Shown here piece after piece: positions 8,157 to 17,064 of a stretch of DNA of 64,000 bases. The stretch comes from Desulforapulum sp034007745 (GTDB lineage: Bacteria > Desulfobacterota > Desulfobacteria > Desulfobacterales > Desulfobacteraceae), in contig JAVEQI010000012.1 in assembly GCA_034007745.1 (NCBI GenBank), forward strand, positions 15,253 through 79,252. Direction: 5' to 3'. The translations under genes and the position numbers were made by a program. The first letter of the stretch is position 1. Each line of letters begins with the position of its first letter. Under the pieces are notes generated by a model. That model saw only the letters and a program-made list of their open reading frames with translations, searched no databases and was not told where the DNA came from.

Positions 8157-9214
8157 TCAAGAAAACGCTGCATGGCTGTCACCTCATCAAAGTTTGAGAG
8201 TTCCCTTCTGATGCGAATTATCTCTTCCTGCTCCTGATCATCAAGGAGAAGATCCTCCTTGCGGGTACCTGACTGATTTATGTTGATGGCGGGCCACACC
8301 CGCTGCTCTGCACATTCCCTTGAAAGAACCAGATCCATGTTGCCGGTTCCCTTAAACTCCTGAAATATGATATCGTCCATGCGACTTCCGGTATCAACGA
8401 GAATTGTGGCCAGAATTGTCAGAGAACCGCCGTTTTCCAAGTTCCTTGCCGCACCAAAGATCTTCCTTGGAAAGGCCATGGCATTCGCCCCAAGCCCGCC
8501 GGTCATGGTCTTGCCGTGACTGTTGGTCTCGATGTTAAAGGCCCGGGTCATGCGGGTCAAAGAATCTATGAACACCACCGCATCGTGACCTGTCTCGGCA
8601 CACCGGATGGCCGTGTGCATGGCAAGCCTTGTCATGCGCATGTGGTGGGCAATCTGCTGATCAGCCGATGAATAGAACACCTGGGCATCCTTGAGCCCCC
8701 GCCTGAAATCGGTCACCTCTTCGGGCCGTTCGTCCACCAGCAGGACAAAGACTTTGGATTCAGGATGGTTCAGAATTATGGAATTTGCCATGTGTTTCAA
8801 AACGGTGGTCTTGCCCGATTTTGGCGGCGAAATAATCAATCCCCTCTGACCCTTGCCAATGGGAACAATCAAGTCAAGGGCCCTGCCCATGAGGTCATCT
8901 GCTCCCTGGGCCATGGTGTAGCGCTCCAGGGGATTTATGCTGGTCTGGTCCTGAAGCAGGGATATTCCGGTGTACTCATCAAGGGAAAGGTCGTTTACTG
9001 TATGGATTCTCAAGAGTGCAAGATTTTTGTTCCTAGGCCCCTTGCTTTCCCCTTCCCCCACAATAAAACTTCCCTCCCTTAAATTGAATCGATTGATCAA
9101 CGGAATAGAGACATAGGGATCCTCGGGCTCCGGCTGATAATTATTTTCAATGGAGCGCAAAAACCCAAAGCCCCTGTCCATGATCTCTAAATATCCATGT
9201 ATTGGTTCCAACAT
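8144..9214 (-). CDS. rho: Rho transcription termination factor paralogue lacking the N-terminal helical domain
   Basis: RecA-fold RNA helicase of 356 residues, about 60 shorter than E. coli Rho. It begins directly with the cold-shock RNA-binding domain (GYLEIMDRGFGFLRS, residues about 7-21). It then has the Walker A loop SPPKSGKTT, VLLVDERPEEVTDF, the Q-loop/R-loop region HGKTMTGGLGANAM, and the highly conserved DTGSRMDDIIFQEFKGTGNM. All catalytic blocks look intact, so it should be an active hexameric ATPase; what is missing is the N-terminal helix bundle. I prefer the ATG at 9214, which has GGGAG 4 bases before it, over a TTG three bases earlier. It may be a second Rho rather than the main one. 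Confidence 0.85.
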   Translation of the reverse strand: MLEPIHGYLEIMDRGFGFLRSIENNYQPEPEDPYVSIPLINRFNLREGSFIVGEGESKGPRNKNLALLRIHTVNDLSLDEYTGISLLQDQTSINPLERYTMAQGADDLMGRALDLIVPIGKGQRGLIISPPKSGKTTVLKHMANSIILNHPESKVFVLLVDERPEEVTDFRRGLKDAQVFYSSADQQIAHHMRMTRLAMHTAIRCAETGHDAVVFIDSLTRMTRAFNIETNSHGKTMTGGLGANAMAFPRKIFGAARNLENGGSLTILATILVDTGSRMDDIIFQEFKGTGNMDLVLSRECAEQRVWPAININQSGTRKEDLLLDDQEQEEIIRIRRELSNFDEVTAMQRFLDYLD

Positions 9215-9601
9215 CAAACTCCCAGATAAATGATTTGGTAAATAAGCTTACAATTACTATATATACAGTCATACCAGCAACTTGCTTTTACGTGTGTCTC
9301 CCCAGCCTTTACCGATCAAAGCTCGAAACAAAGGACAAGTTGAGATGACAAAATGTTATGATCTTAGGATGGCAGTTCATAATCTATTTTGACCAAACAT
9401 GACTATGAATGACAGATAATTAGATCAAGGATAACTGATAAATTTTTACTTTACGCAATAATCAATCGGATTACAAGAGACAAGTGCAGAAAATCCTCAT
9501 TTTATGTGTCAGCCTGGAGGGGCCGCAGCCCCTGTATAATTAATCCCCCAGGGCAATTCCTGCCGATCCGGCAAGGAAAAGAGATACCAGGGAACAACCC
9601 C
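9215..9601. other. Intergenic region without recognisable gene
   Basis: About 390 AT-rich bases between the exonuclease gene end and the rho-like gene start. It presumably holds the rho promoter on the minus strand. I see no RNA gene, repeat or protein-like reading frame. Confidence 0.5.
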
Positions 9602-10435
9602 TCAATACCACCGCCCTCGAATGCGCTCCACCGTTGCAAAATCTGCGGAAAAAGGAAGCTCGGGCCGCCGGGGTAGGTCGATGCAATGGGTCTCTGCAAA
9701 GGGAGTCTGAGCCAACTTCAGGTTATAGGCCTTGACCATGAGGGTCTCAAGGTTTACAACGTCCTCAATATTATAGACAAGGAGGGTTTCAAGGGCCCGG
9801 CGATCCCTGTTCCTGGCATAGTCGTTCCAGAGCAGGATGGCAAAATATCCGTCCACCCCGTCAAGCCCTCCGCGGTCAAGGCCAAGGGCCCGTTCACACC
9901 GCTTCAGGCCGCCGCTGAACCCGAGACTCTTGAGTATATAGCGAAGATCGATATGAACCTGGTCCAGGCGAATGCCAAATTCATGCTCGATAAAGGGCAG
10001 ATCAAAACACTTGCCATTGTAGGTTACAATGGTCTTGTACCGGGCGATATCCCGGGGGAAAAGATCCAGGTTCTCGCCTTTTACATAGTAGAGGATGGCG
10101 GTGCCGTCGTACAGGGCAATTGTCGTGATGGTCTCACACCAGGGTTCAAGGCCCGTGGTCTCAATGTCAAGAAAGACCATGGAATTTCGAAATTCGGGGA
10201 AAAAGCGCCAGTGAAGGGCCGGAGGAAGCCTCTCTGCAAAATAAGCGTAGTTGCCCGCCTCCATCTCCTGTCTGGATTGATCCACATGGCGGGCCAGGGT
10301 TTCGATGCGCCGGGGGGAAAGACTGAACCCGGTTGAATCATTGAGCCGGTCCCAGTGGTCAAGCCCGGCAGCCCAAAGGCTCTGTTCGGTCTTGAGGCCG
10401 ATGCCAGGGATGTGGTGAAAGGTGCTGTTAAGCAT
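9602..10435 (-). CDS. DEDD-type 3'-5' exonuclease domain protein (YprB-like RNase H fold)
   Basis: 277-residue protein with an RNase_H_2/YprB-type exonuclease domain. The acidic motifs are FLDIETTGLEP (DxE), TYNGKCFDLPF (second Asp) and YNIEDVVNLETL (third block), the arrangement expected for two-metal exonucleases. An N-terminal segment with FHHIPGIGLKTEQSLWAAG looks like a helix-hairpin-helix. YprB-like proteins are uncharacterised in most bacteria; nucleic acid is the inferred substrate. The ATG at 10435 overlaps the stop of the dus gene by 8 bases, which fixes the start and indicates co-translation with a tRNA-modifying enzyme. Confidence 0.8.
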   Translation of the reverse strand: MLNSTFHHIPGIGLKTEQSLWAAGLDHWDRLNDSTGFSLSPRRIETLARHVDQSRQEMEAGNYAYFAERLPPALHWRFFPEFRNSMVFLDIETTGLEPWCETITTIALYDGTAILYYVKGENLDLFPRDIARYKTIVTYNGKCFDLPFIEHEFGIRLDQVHIDLRYILKSLGFSGGLKRCERALGLDRGGLDGVDGYFAILLWNDYARNRDRRALETLLVYNIEDVVNLETLMVKAYNLKLAQTPFAETHCIDLPRRPELPFSADFATVERIRGRWY

Positions 10436-11477
10436 AGATCTCCTGTTGGTCCGGGTCAGAATGGCAATGACCGGTGCCCGGTTGAGGCTTATGAAAATGG
10501 GCAATTTCCTGCCCTTCAAGCTCTACCTGATACTGGCGGATCAGCTCCAGGGCCTGGTCCCTGGTTTCAATTCCCGTAAGTGCGCACCTGAAGGCTGAGG
10601 CACCGGTAAACCCCTTGACAAACCAGGCGAGCCTGCTTCGCATCATCCTGCAGGCAGCTCGTTCTCCGATCAGGGCAACATGGGCTGTCACCATCTCCTC
10701 CATGATTCGAAAGGTCTCTCCAAGTGATGGTTCACTCCATTGTTCCCCCCGGAGAAGGGCCTCAATGCCGCTGAAGATAAAGGGATTACCCATAGCACCC
10801 CGACCAACCATTACAGCGTCACACCCGGTCTGCTCAACCATGGCTGCCCCCTGGTAAGGGGTTAAGATATCTCCGTTACCTATAACAGGAATTGTAAGCA
10901 TCTCTTTTAACCTTGCTATCACCGACCAGTCTGCCCTGCCCTTGAATCCCTGGAGTGCGGTCCTGGGATGAACGGCAATGGCATCGACTCCGCTGTCTTC
11001 GGCCATGCGGGCAATGTCAAAAGCCTGGGAAGCAGAACTGTCCCAGCCCGAGCGGATCTTGATGGTAAGGGGCATGGACACGGCCCTTCGAACTCTTTGG
11101 ACTATGGCCCTGGCATTGTCCAAATCCTTCATGAGTGCGACCCCTGCACCGGTCCTGGCCACCTTTTTAACGCTACACCCAAAGTTGATATCAATGATAT
11201 CGGCCATACCCTGATCTTGAATCCACCGGGCCGCATGGGCCATGGACGAGGCATCTGCACCAAAGATCTGAACGGACACGGGGCGTTCACAGGGATCTGT
11301 CCTTAAAAGGTGAATCGTTTTTTCCGAGTTAAACTCAAGCCCCTTGGCGCTGACCATTTCAGAACATACCAGTGCGCATCCGCAATCCTTTACAATGGTT
11401 CTAAAGGCAAGATTTGTAATCCCTGCAAGGGGGGCGAGCACCGTTCTGCCCTTGATCTCAAGATCGCCTATTTTCAT
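10428..11477 (-). CDS. dusB: tRNA-dihydrouridine synthase (DusB-like)
   Basis: FMN-dependent reductase that forms dihydrouridine in tRNA. The 349-residue TIM-barrel protein begins with VLAPLAGITNLAFRTI, has the substrate-site block NFGCSVKKVARTGAG, the phosphate-binding strands AIAVHPRTALQGFKG and VIGNGDI, and MVGRGAMGNPFIF near the barrel end. In most Dus proteins the catalytic block reads N-GCP; here the residue after Cys is Ser, a mild variation. Upstream lies a small hypothetical gene and downstream the overlapping exonuclease gene. Assignment to the DusB subgroup rather than DusA or DusC is from overall resemblance. Confidence 0.92.
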   Translation of the reverse strand: MKIGDLEIKGRTVLAPLAGITNLAFRTIVKDCGCALVCSEMVSAKGLEFNSEKTIHLLRTDPCERPVSVQIFGADASSMAHAARWIQDQGMADIIDINFGCSVKKVARTGAGVALMKDLDNARAIVQRVRRAVSMPLTIKIRSGWDSSASQAFDIARMAEDSGVDAIAVHPRTALQGFKGRADWSVIARLKEMLTIPVIGNGDILTPYQGAAMVEQTGCDAVMVGRGAMGNPFIFSGIEALLRGEQWSEPSLGETFRIMEEMVTAHVALIGERAACRMMRSRLAWFVKGFTGASAFRCALTGIETRDQALELIRQYQVELEGQEIAHFHKPQPGTGHCHSDPDQQEIYA

Positions 11478-11501
11478 GGAAAAACTTCCTTTACTACGGA
11501 C

Positions 11502-11888
11502 TCATTTTTTCTTTCGGGCACGCACATCAGCAAGGGATATCACATTTCCACCGCTATTCGAGGGTCTCTCTTTTTTAAGGTATTCCTTTTGGTCAGCCCC
11601 TTCTTGCCCCCCATTAGTCCCTTCCCCGGAATCTTTGACTTCCCCCTCCAGGGGCAGAGGCGACTCAACCACCTCAATCCTCATGGCCTTCCCCCCCATG
11701 AAAAATTCCTCGCCGTTGATATAGAGATCCTTCAACGTCCAGGTCACAGTCTCAAGGGGAAGCTGAAGCATCAGAAGGGTAATATGATACCAGTCCTTTT
11801 TCACGTCAGGTTCTATATTCTCGACCCTGGCAAACGAGACAGGGGTATTTTCAAGATAGATCAAAACAACATCGTTTTCCTTGGCCAT
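11502..11888 (-). CDS. Conserved hypothetical protein, 128 aa
   Basis: I do not recognise a named family. The first 75 residues form a compact, mixed alpha/beta-looking part (VLIYLENTPVSFARVENI, KDWYHITLLMLQLP, VTWTLKDLYINGEEF). The C-terminal third is a low-complexity acidic and Gly-rich linker ending in a very basic tail, SLADVRARKKK. No signal peptide or membrane span is present. It precedes dusB by 24 bases on the same strand and is probably the first gene of the dus-exonuclease transcript. The tail suggests contact with nucleic acid, but that is only inference. Confidence 0.7.
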   Translation of the reverse strand: MAKENDVVLIYLENTPVSFARVENIEPDVKKDWYHITLLMLQLPLETVTWTLKDLYINGEEFFMGGKAMRIEVVESPLPLEGEVKDSGEGTNGGQEGADQKEYLKKERPSNSGGNVISLADVRARKKK

Positions 11889-12058
11889 ATTTTTTCCTTT
11901 TATGTATTCACTATATGCATTTCAAACAATCAACTTACCACAATCTTCCTTTTTCTTAAAGATAAAGTAACCTTGACCAGCAATTCTAATCCTGGTAATA
12001 CAAACATGCCCTTTCGGGTAGAATCATCAGTTGTCTGTAAAAAAAGGTGAACGACAAA

Positions 12059-12697
12059 ATGAACCTGTTGTTTGATCTGGACGGAACCCTCACAGATCCC
12101 TATGAGGGTATCACAAAATCCATTGCCCATGCCTTAACTTCCCTGGGAAGACCTTCACCATCCCGTATGGATTTACGCTGGTGCATAGGTCCGCCCCTGA
12201 AGAAAAGCTTTTCCATCCTGCTTGAAACCGAGGATGAGATTCTTGTGGAAAAAGCCCTGACAATCTATCGGGAACGGTTCGGTTCAATTGGTCTTTTTGA
12301 AAACAAGGTCTATCCCGGCATCCCCGGAGCATTAAAAAACCTTGGGGAGATGGGGCACACCATCCACCTTGCCACATCAAAGCCCAGGATCTTTGCCCGG
12401 CGGATTGTCGAGCACTTTAACCTTGACCAATATTTCAACAGCATCCATGGAAGCGAGCTTGATGGCACCCGAACGGACAAAACAAGTTTAATCGCCTACA
12501 TCCTCCACCATGAGTCCTTAGATTCGTCGGCAACGGCAATGGTCGGGGATAGAAAGCATGACATGATCGGCGCAAGGGCCAACGGAGTATGGGGAGTTGG
12601 GGTGCTCTGGGGCTTTGGGAGCAAAAAAGAACTAACCGATTCAGGCGCAGGGGCCTGTATTCAAAACCCGTCAGACCTGGCCGCTTCCTTCATATAA
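12059..12697 (+). CDS. HAD-family hydrolase (phosphoglycolate phosphatase-like)
   Basis: 212-residue haloacid-dehalogenase hydrolase. Motif I is LFDLDGTLTDP with both catalytic aspartates, motif II is the TSKP segment (HLATSKPRIFARR), motif III is a Lys in GTRTDKTSL and motif IV is MVGDRKHDMIGARANG. A helical cap domain lies between motifs I and II. Family members dephosphorylate small phosphate esters such as phosphoglycolate or nucleotides; the precise substrate is unknown. The ATG at 12059 has AAAAAGG upstream, better than a GTG at 12047. It ends 10 bases from the convergent transporter gene. Confidence 0.85.
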   Translation: MNLLFDLDGTLTDPYEGITKSIAHALTSLGRPSPSRMDLRWCIGPPLKKSFSILLETEDEILVEKALTIYRERFGSIGLFENKVYPGIPGALKNLGEMGHTIHLATSKPRIFARRIVEHFNLDQYFNSIHGSELDGTRTDKTSLIAYILHHESLDSSATAMVGDRKHDMIGARANGVWGVGVLWGFGSKKELTDSGAGACIQNPSDLAASFI

Positions 12698-12707
12698 ACC
12701 GGCAGCC

Positions 12708-13604
12708 TTACTCCTTGTTCATCTGCAGCACGATTACTACCGCTATCACCAGAAGAGCCCCGAGTATCTGCAAGGGTGCCAGAGTTTCACCGAGGAAAAG
12801 ATAGGCGATAATGCCCGCGGCAATGGGCTCAAGGGTCGCAGTTATGCCGGCACGGGCGGCCCGGATAATGTTAATTCCCTTAAAGTAAAAGGTAAAAGCC
12901 ACCACCGTTGCCGGAATGGCTATAAAGAGAATCAACAGCCACTGGGAAAAAGTATAGTCCGCCTCAAAGGCAGCCAAAGGCGGCTGCAAAACATTCCACA
13001 CCAGGGCCGCAATCAAGGTGGAGTAAAAGATTATGGTGACGGCATGATATTTCTGCATCCAATGTTCGCCATACATGGAATAAAAGGCAAAGGCAAAGGC
13101 CGACAAAATACCTGCGACTGTTCCAGCCCGATTCATGGCAAAAACGGTAAGATCATAACCGCCCACGACCAGGTAGCACCCCAGAGTTGAAACAAATACC
13201 GCACCAATGGTAAGCGGCCTGACTTTTTCCTTGAGCACAAAGATGGAAAAAACAACCATCAGAACCGGGGCCTGGTACTGGAGAAGTATTGCCGAGGCCA
13301 CGTTGATTTTGCTTATGGCGACAAGGTAGGTGTATTGAACCGCTGCAATGCCGAAGGTTCCCAGAAGGATCATATAGGGCAGATCCCGGATGGAAATCTT
13401 TAACCGTTCCGGACAAACGACCCTGATCCACAGGAAAAAGGCTGCGCTTGCAATGGTCACGCGAATCTGAACGAGGTGTTCAGGCGAGACACCTGCGTGG
13501 AACATCGCCTTAGATGCAGATCCGCCCGATGCCCACAACACTGCGGCACTTACTACATAGAGGTATCCCAGGGCAGGGGTGTTGACAGGTTTTAATTTGG
13601 GCAT
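12708..13604 (-). CDS. EamA/DMT-family inner-membrane transporter
   Basis: 298-residue polytopic membrane protein with about ten hydrophobic helices arranged as two EamA repeats. The second repeat contains the typical run TATLEPIAAGIIAYLFLGE followed by LGALLVIAVVIVL. The first has KINVASAILLQYQAPVLMVV. DMT-family exporters move amino acids, metabolites or drugs; nothing here identifies the substrate. It lies downstream of pckG on the same strand, but a strong hairpin between them suggests separate transcription. Confidence 0.85.
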   Translation of the reverse strand: MPKLKPVNTPALGYLYVVSAAVLWASGGSASKAMFHAGVSPEHLVQIRVTIASAAFFLWIRVVCPERLKISIRDLPYMILLGTFGIAAVQYTYLVAISKINVASAILLQYQAPVLMVVFSIFVLKEKVRPLTIGAVFVSTLGCYLVVGGYDLTVFAMNRAGTVAGILSAFAFAFYSMYGEHWMQKYHAVTIIFYSTLIAALVWNVLQPPLAAFEADYTFSQWLLILFIAIPATVVAFTFYFKGINIIRAARAGITATLEPIAAGIIAYLFLGETLAPLQILGALLVIAVVIVLQMNKE

Positions 13605-13613
13605 TATTCAGAA

Positions 13614-13676
13614 GAATCCGGCCTGAGTCTGATCTGGTTAAAGCTATGGACCACAGATCATGTGCAGGCCGGATTC
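13614..13676 (-). terminator. Long hairpin downstream of pckG
   Basis: Twelve-base perfect arms GAATCCGGCCTG (13614-13625) and CAGGCCGGATTC (13665-13676) enclose a second pair, TGATCTG and CAGATCA. It starts only a few bases after the pckG stop. The U-run after it is weak, so termination is likely but not certain. Confidence 0.6.
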
Positions 13677-13682
13677 CGTTCC

Positions 13683-15599
13683 TTAATTCATGGCAAGCAG
13701 CCCCTGCCGCTGCTCGGCAAGGATTTTAAAAAATTTTTCAGGAATGTTCTTTTCCTTTGAATAGGCCTCAACCTGGAGGTCGATTCGTGCAACGATCTTA
13801 TCAACGTCAAGGGTAAACTGGCGCTTATAAAGCTCCTCTGAATACTCCTTGTCGATCAAGATCGAAAAAAGAATCTCTAAATCCTCGTAAAGGGGAAGAT
13901 TACCCATGGGAGTTACGACATAATCCATCTCTCCATGGGCATAACGTTCAAGCCAGGCAAGCCACACCTTGACATCCCTTTTTTCGCCCAGAAGTTTTTT
14001 TAGGGTGCCGCCCCTTGCCTCATCGGTTAAAAAATAGTTGAGCCCCGCCATGACCGGTTGTTTATCCCTGGCAATGGCCGGGTTGCCAAAAAATTCAAAC
14101 TGGGCCGCCATGTAGTCCCCAAGAGCCCCGGGTATAAAAGGAGCATTGGCCCAGGGAGCACGCTTTACCCCTTTTGCCCCGACTTCGGTTGCCGTTGCTG
14201 CAGATACAATACAGGCTCCGATCACAACACCGGCATCGGAGTCATTTGCCACCCACACCGGAGGCATTGTGTCGCTGTCCCTGCCGCTGTAGGTGAAGAT
14301 TCTTGTCTCTACACCGGCCGGATTTTCCGCCTCAGGGGAATAATTTGCAAGGGCAGTCGAGGCAAGGGTACACCGGGAGTTGGGATGGGAGATGGGAACA
14401 GGTTCCCCCTTATCATTGGTCATTCCCCGCTGCCAGGCACCCTGGAAATTTATCCCAGATTCCGGCGGGTCTTCACCGTTGCCCTCCCAGTGGGGGATGC
14501 CGTGCTCGTCCACCAGCACGTTGGACCAGATCACCTCTGTACCTGGTTTTCTTAAATTCTCCATGAGCATGGGATCACCCTCCCAGTTCACATCCTCCAC
14601 TATGCCGAAGATTCCGCACTCTGGATTGATGGATCTGATGGTACCGTCGGAGGCTATCCACATCTGGGCGAGATCATCGCCAACAAACTGATCTCCAGCC
14701 ATGGCAGTCGTGGTCTTTCCGCACCCAGAAGGGGCGGCACCAACACACCAGGTGACCCTGTTGCCAGGCCCGTTGATGCCCGTGATAAACATGTGCTCGG
14801 ACATCTCAAAGCCCCGGTTTTTATAAACCGCCTTGTCCACGGCAAATCTGTGGTTCCCCTTTTTGAGCATCAAGGTGTTGCCCGCATAGGTACACTTGTA
14901 GGAGTAGGTGGTAAGATAGCTTCGATCCATAAAAACCCTTGCCTGGGGAAGATCTTCGGTTCGATTCAAACCCTGGCTGTGGAGATTTGTAAAAAAATAG
15001 CCCAGGCGTTCCACCTCGGCGTTAAAATGATCAAAGGCGTTTCTATAAAGAATCTCGGCACTGTGGGCAACATATGCAGAGCTTGTAATCTCAAGGGCCG
15101 GGTTGGACATGGGCGCCCCCACCGGCCCCCGTATATAGAACCCTACGATCATGGTCATGTCGGCCATGATACCTTCCATATTGGCAGCAATATCCTTTAA
15201 AGCGGTCTCCCTGTCCATGCGCTGGGCAAGGGAAGAGATGTCCTCCCACTCGTCTGCGATATAAAATGTTCGGTCAAGGATTCTGCCCTGTTCCTTCTCA
15301 AGATCAAAGTGAATGGTATGATTTGCCATGGCAAGGGGACTTTCCTCCCCCCTTTCAAGGGCTAATTTTCGAATGAACGTACGATCCTCGGGTGTACCCG
15401 TGTTGATAAAAACCGCCTTTGGCTTGCAAATGGCAATGGCGTTGGCGATCTTCTTTCGAACATCGAAGTTGACCTGGCGATCCATTCTTGACAGATGCTT
15501 GTCGTCCAGATACTGTTCAAATACTGCATCGATCTTCTCAATAGAATCAACCTTACCAAGTTCACACGAAATATCGGATCCGACCTGTTTATTAGCCAT
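13683..15599 (-). CDS. pckG: Phosphoenolpyruvate carboxykinase (GTP type)
   Basis: Interconverts oxaloacetate and phosphoenolpyruvate with GTP/GDP (or IDP). The 638-residue length and layout match the GTP class. The substrate loop region YTYKGKY-like segment appears as TTYSYKCTYAGNTLMLKK, the P-loop is APSGCGKTT (the class usually has FPSACGKTN), metal and nucleotide segments follow as FVGDDLAQMWI and INPECGIFGIVEDVNW, and the C-terminal part has NAPFIPGALGDYMAAQFEF. With pyruvate carboxylase at 30.5-34.2 kb it supplies gluconeogenic carbon, as expected in an acetyl-CoA-pathway organism. AGAGG precedes the ATG at the right distance. The altered P-loop marks a diverged subgroup, not loss of function. 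Confidence 0.93.
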   Translation of the reverse strand: MANKQVGSDISCELGKVDSIEKIDAVFEQYLDDKHLSRMDRQVNFDVRKKIANAIAICKPKAVFINTGTPEDRTFIRKLALERGEESPLAMANHTIHFDLEKEQGRILDRTFYIADEWEDISSLAQRMDRETALKDIAANMEGIMADMTMIVGFYIRGPVGAPMSNPALEITSSAYVAHSAEILYRNAFDHFNAEVERLGYFFTNLHSQGLNRTEDLPQARVFMDRSYLTTYSYKCTYAGNTLMLKKGNHRFAVDKAVYKNRGFEMSEHMFITGINGPGNRVTWCVGAAPSGCGKTTTAMAGDQFVGDDLAQMWIASDGTIRSINPECGIFGIVEDVNWEGDPMLMENLRKPGTEVIWSNVLVDEHGIPHWEGNGEDPPESGINFQGAWQRGMTNDKGEPVPISHPNSRCTLASTALANYSPEAENPAGVETRIFTYSGRDSDTMPPVWVANDSDAGVVIGACIVSAATATEVGAKGVKRAPWANAPFIPGALGDYMAAQFEFFGNPAIARDKQPVMAGLNYFLTDEARGGTLKKLLGEKRDVKVWLAWLERYAHGEMDYVVTPMGNLPLYEDLEILFSILIDKEYSEELYKRQFTLDVDKIVARIDLQVEAYSKEKNIPEKFFKILAEQRQGLLAMN

Positions 15600-15668
15600 C
15601 TATCCTCTTTGACTCCTCATTCATATTTTTATGGAAACTTCCAACCGTCTCGCTATCCAATCCCTCTT

Positions 15669-15737
15669 AGAACCGCAGATTAAACAAATGGGGCAACAGG
15701 CAAATTGTTTCGTTCAAATCATTTAATCTGCGGTTCT
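15669..15737. repeat. Inverted repeat upstream of pckG
   Basis: Sixteen-base perfect arms AGAACCGCAGATTAAA (15669-15684) and TTTAATCTGCGGTTCT (15722-15737) with a 37-base spacer. It lies in the pckG leader region and could be a small repeat element or regulatory structure. The left arm and following bases partly resemble sequence near 45650. Confidence 0.6.
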
Positions 15738-15947
15738 TAATAAGTCAATCATCGTAATTTCTTTTAACACTTTAAGACTAAAAATCAAACAGTTTCAAAA
15801 AAAAGAGAAAACTCCATCAAAAAAATTAAAATGATCATGGATCCGGGGATATGTTATTCTAGGTTGTTTTTTTAAAAAAATACACAATTTGGCAGCGACA
15901 CAAGTCCATTTTTGAACGAATGATTTCAGGAGAGACACCTCCATACG

Positions 15948-16341
15948 TATCTTTGTCCATTATGCCTTTGCAGCAGTGGCACTGGGGTTTTACGGCGGTG
16001 AAGCCTGACCTATGTTAGAAGCCATGCCCTCCGTGGTGCTGGGGGGCGACCATAATACTCTCCCTTGCTCTTGTCCTTGTATTGCAAAAATCTCTCCTGG
16101 AGCGCTATGTTGAGGCAGTCCCCCCGCTTGATCAGACTAAACGCCAGTTCATCAGGCCCCGCCCCCCAGCCCGGGAGTTAACATTGCAGGTGAAATTGTC
16201 TTTTGCCAGGAGGTTGGGGGAGACGGTTTTGACTATTTACCCCTTCCTGGGAAAAAACTCGGCATTGTGGTTGCCGACGCAACAGGCCACGGGGTGGGGG
16301 CAACCCTTTACATGACAACGGCCAGGGCCTTTATAACGTAA
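15948..16341 (+). pseudogene. Decayed SpoIIE/PP2C-type serine phosphatase remnant
   Basis: Three pieces in different frames give a recognisable but broken gene. A hydrophobic piece (ILSLALVLVLQKSLLERYV) resembles the membrane-proximal part. After a C-rich tract near 16160 the reading shifts, and a third piece reads PGVNIAGEIVFCQEVGGDGF and then GIVVADATGHGVGATLYMTT. The last two are the SpoIIE phosphatase motifs VGGD and DATGHGVGA with the metal-binding Asp residues. The frame then stops (16339-16341) before the rest of the catalytic domain. The gene is frameshifted and truncated and cannot encode an active phosphatase. It marks the left edge of the accessory block. Confidence 0.7.
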
Positions 16342-16506
16342 AATCATAAAACAGGGTGCGGAATGTGAGCCAAAAAAGAATTTTTGAAGTTTTTAGCTAA
16401 TTCTTGACAAAAGGCAAAAAAGCAATAATTTGTTTTAATATAATCTTAGAAGAATGTTGGGAAAATGGGCATTTTCAATAACACCCATGGGAAGAGGCGC
16501 AAAATT

Positions 16507-17064
16507 ATGAAAAACTACAAAATTGCAGTTATCGTAGGAAGCCTTCGTAAAGAATCTTTTAACCTGAAAACAGCCAAAGCATTGATAGAGAATGCACCGG
16601 GATCATTATCTCTTAAAATATTAAACATAGCTGATCTTCCGATGTTTAATGAGGACCTGGAAGCAACTCCACCAAATGAATGGGTAGAATTCCGGGAGCA
16701 AATCATCGCTGCTGATGGACTTCTCTTTTTGACGCCTGAATATAACCGCTCGGTACCCGGTGTTTTAAAAAATGCGATTGATGTAGGCTCCCGTCCTTAT
16801 GGTCAAAATTGCTGGGACGGTAAACCTGGAGCTATTATTAGTGTTTCTATTGGAAACATCAGTGGTTTTGGTGCCAATCATCATTTGCGTCAATCACTGG
16901 TTTTTGTCAATGTGCCCACCATGGCGCAGCCTGAAGCTTACATTGGAGGAGCTGCAGCACTTTTTGACGATAAGGGAAAGCTGACGAACGACTCTACCAA
17001 AGCCTTCCTGAATAGCTTTATGGCAGCCTTTGAAAAATGGGTTGATACAAATGCGCAGCAATAG
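16507..17064 (+). CDS. NAD(P)H-dependent FMN reductase (flavodoxin-like, ChrR/azoreductase family)
   Basis: 185-residue flavodoxin-fold oxidoreductase. The FMN-binding loop is IVGSLRKESFN at the N-terminus, and the second flavin contact block is FLTPEYNRSVPGVLKNAID, both typical of NADPH-dependent FMN reductases. Members reduce quinones, azo dyes or chromate; here a role in redox or metal stress is suggested by the metal genes downstream. The ATG at 16507 has an AGAGGCG ribosome binding site. Base composition is more AT-rich than the flanking core genes, consistent with acquisition by transfer. A TTGACA box and a TATAAT-like box upstream (16400-16445) are too far apart to call a promoter. Confidence 0.85.
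   Translation: MKNYKIAVIVGSLRKESFNLKTAKALIENAPGSLSLKILNIADLPMFNEDLEATPPNEWVEFREQIIAADGLLFLTPEYNRSVPGVLKNAIDVGSRPYGQNCWDGKPGAIISVSIGNISGFGANHHLRQSLVFVNVPTMAQPEAYIGGAAALFDDKGKLTNDSTKAFLNSFMAAFEKWVDTNAQQ

Noticed and set aside
14940..14975. GGTTCGATTC as a tRNA T-loop
   Set aside because: It lies inside the pckG coding frame, and no matching acceptor or anticodon stems surround it.
16400..16445. TTGACA and TATAAT boxes before the FMN reductase as a sigma-70 promoter
   Set aside because: The two boxes are about 29 bases apart, too far to act together.
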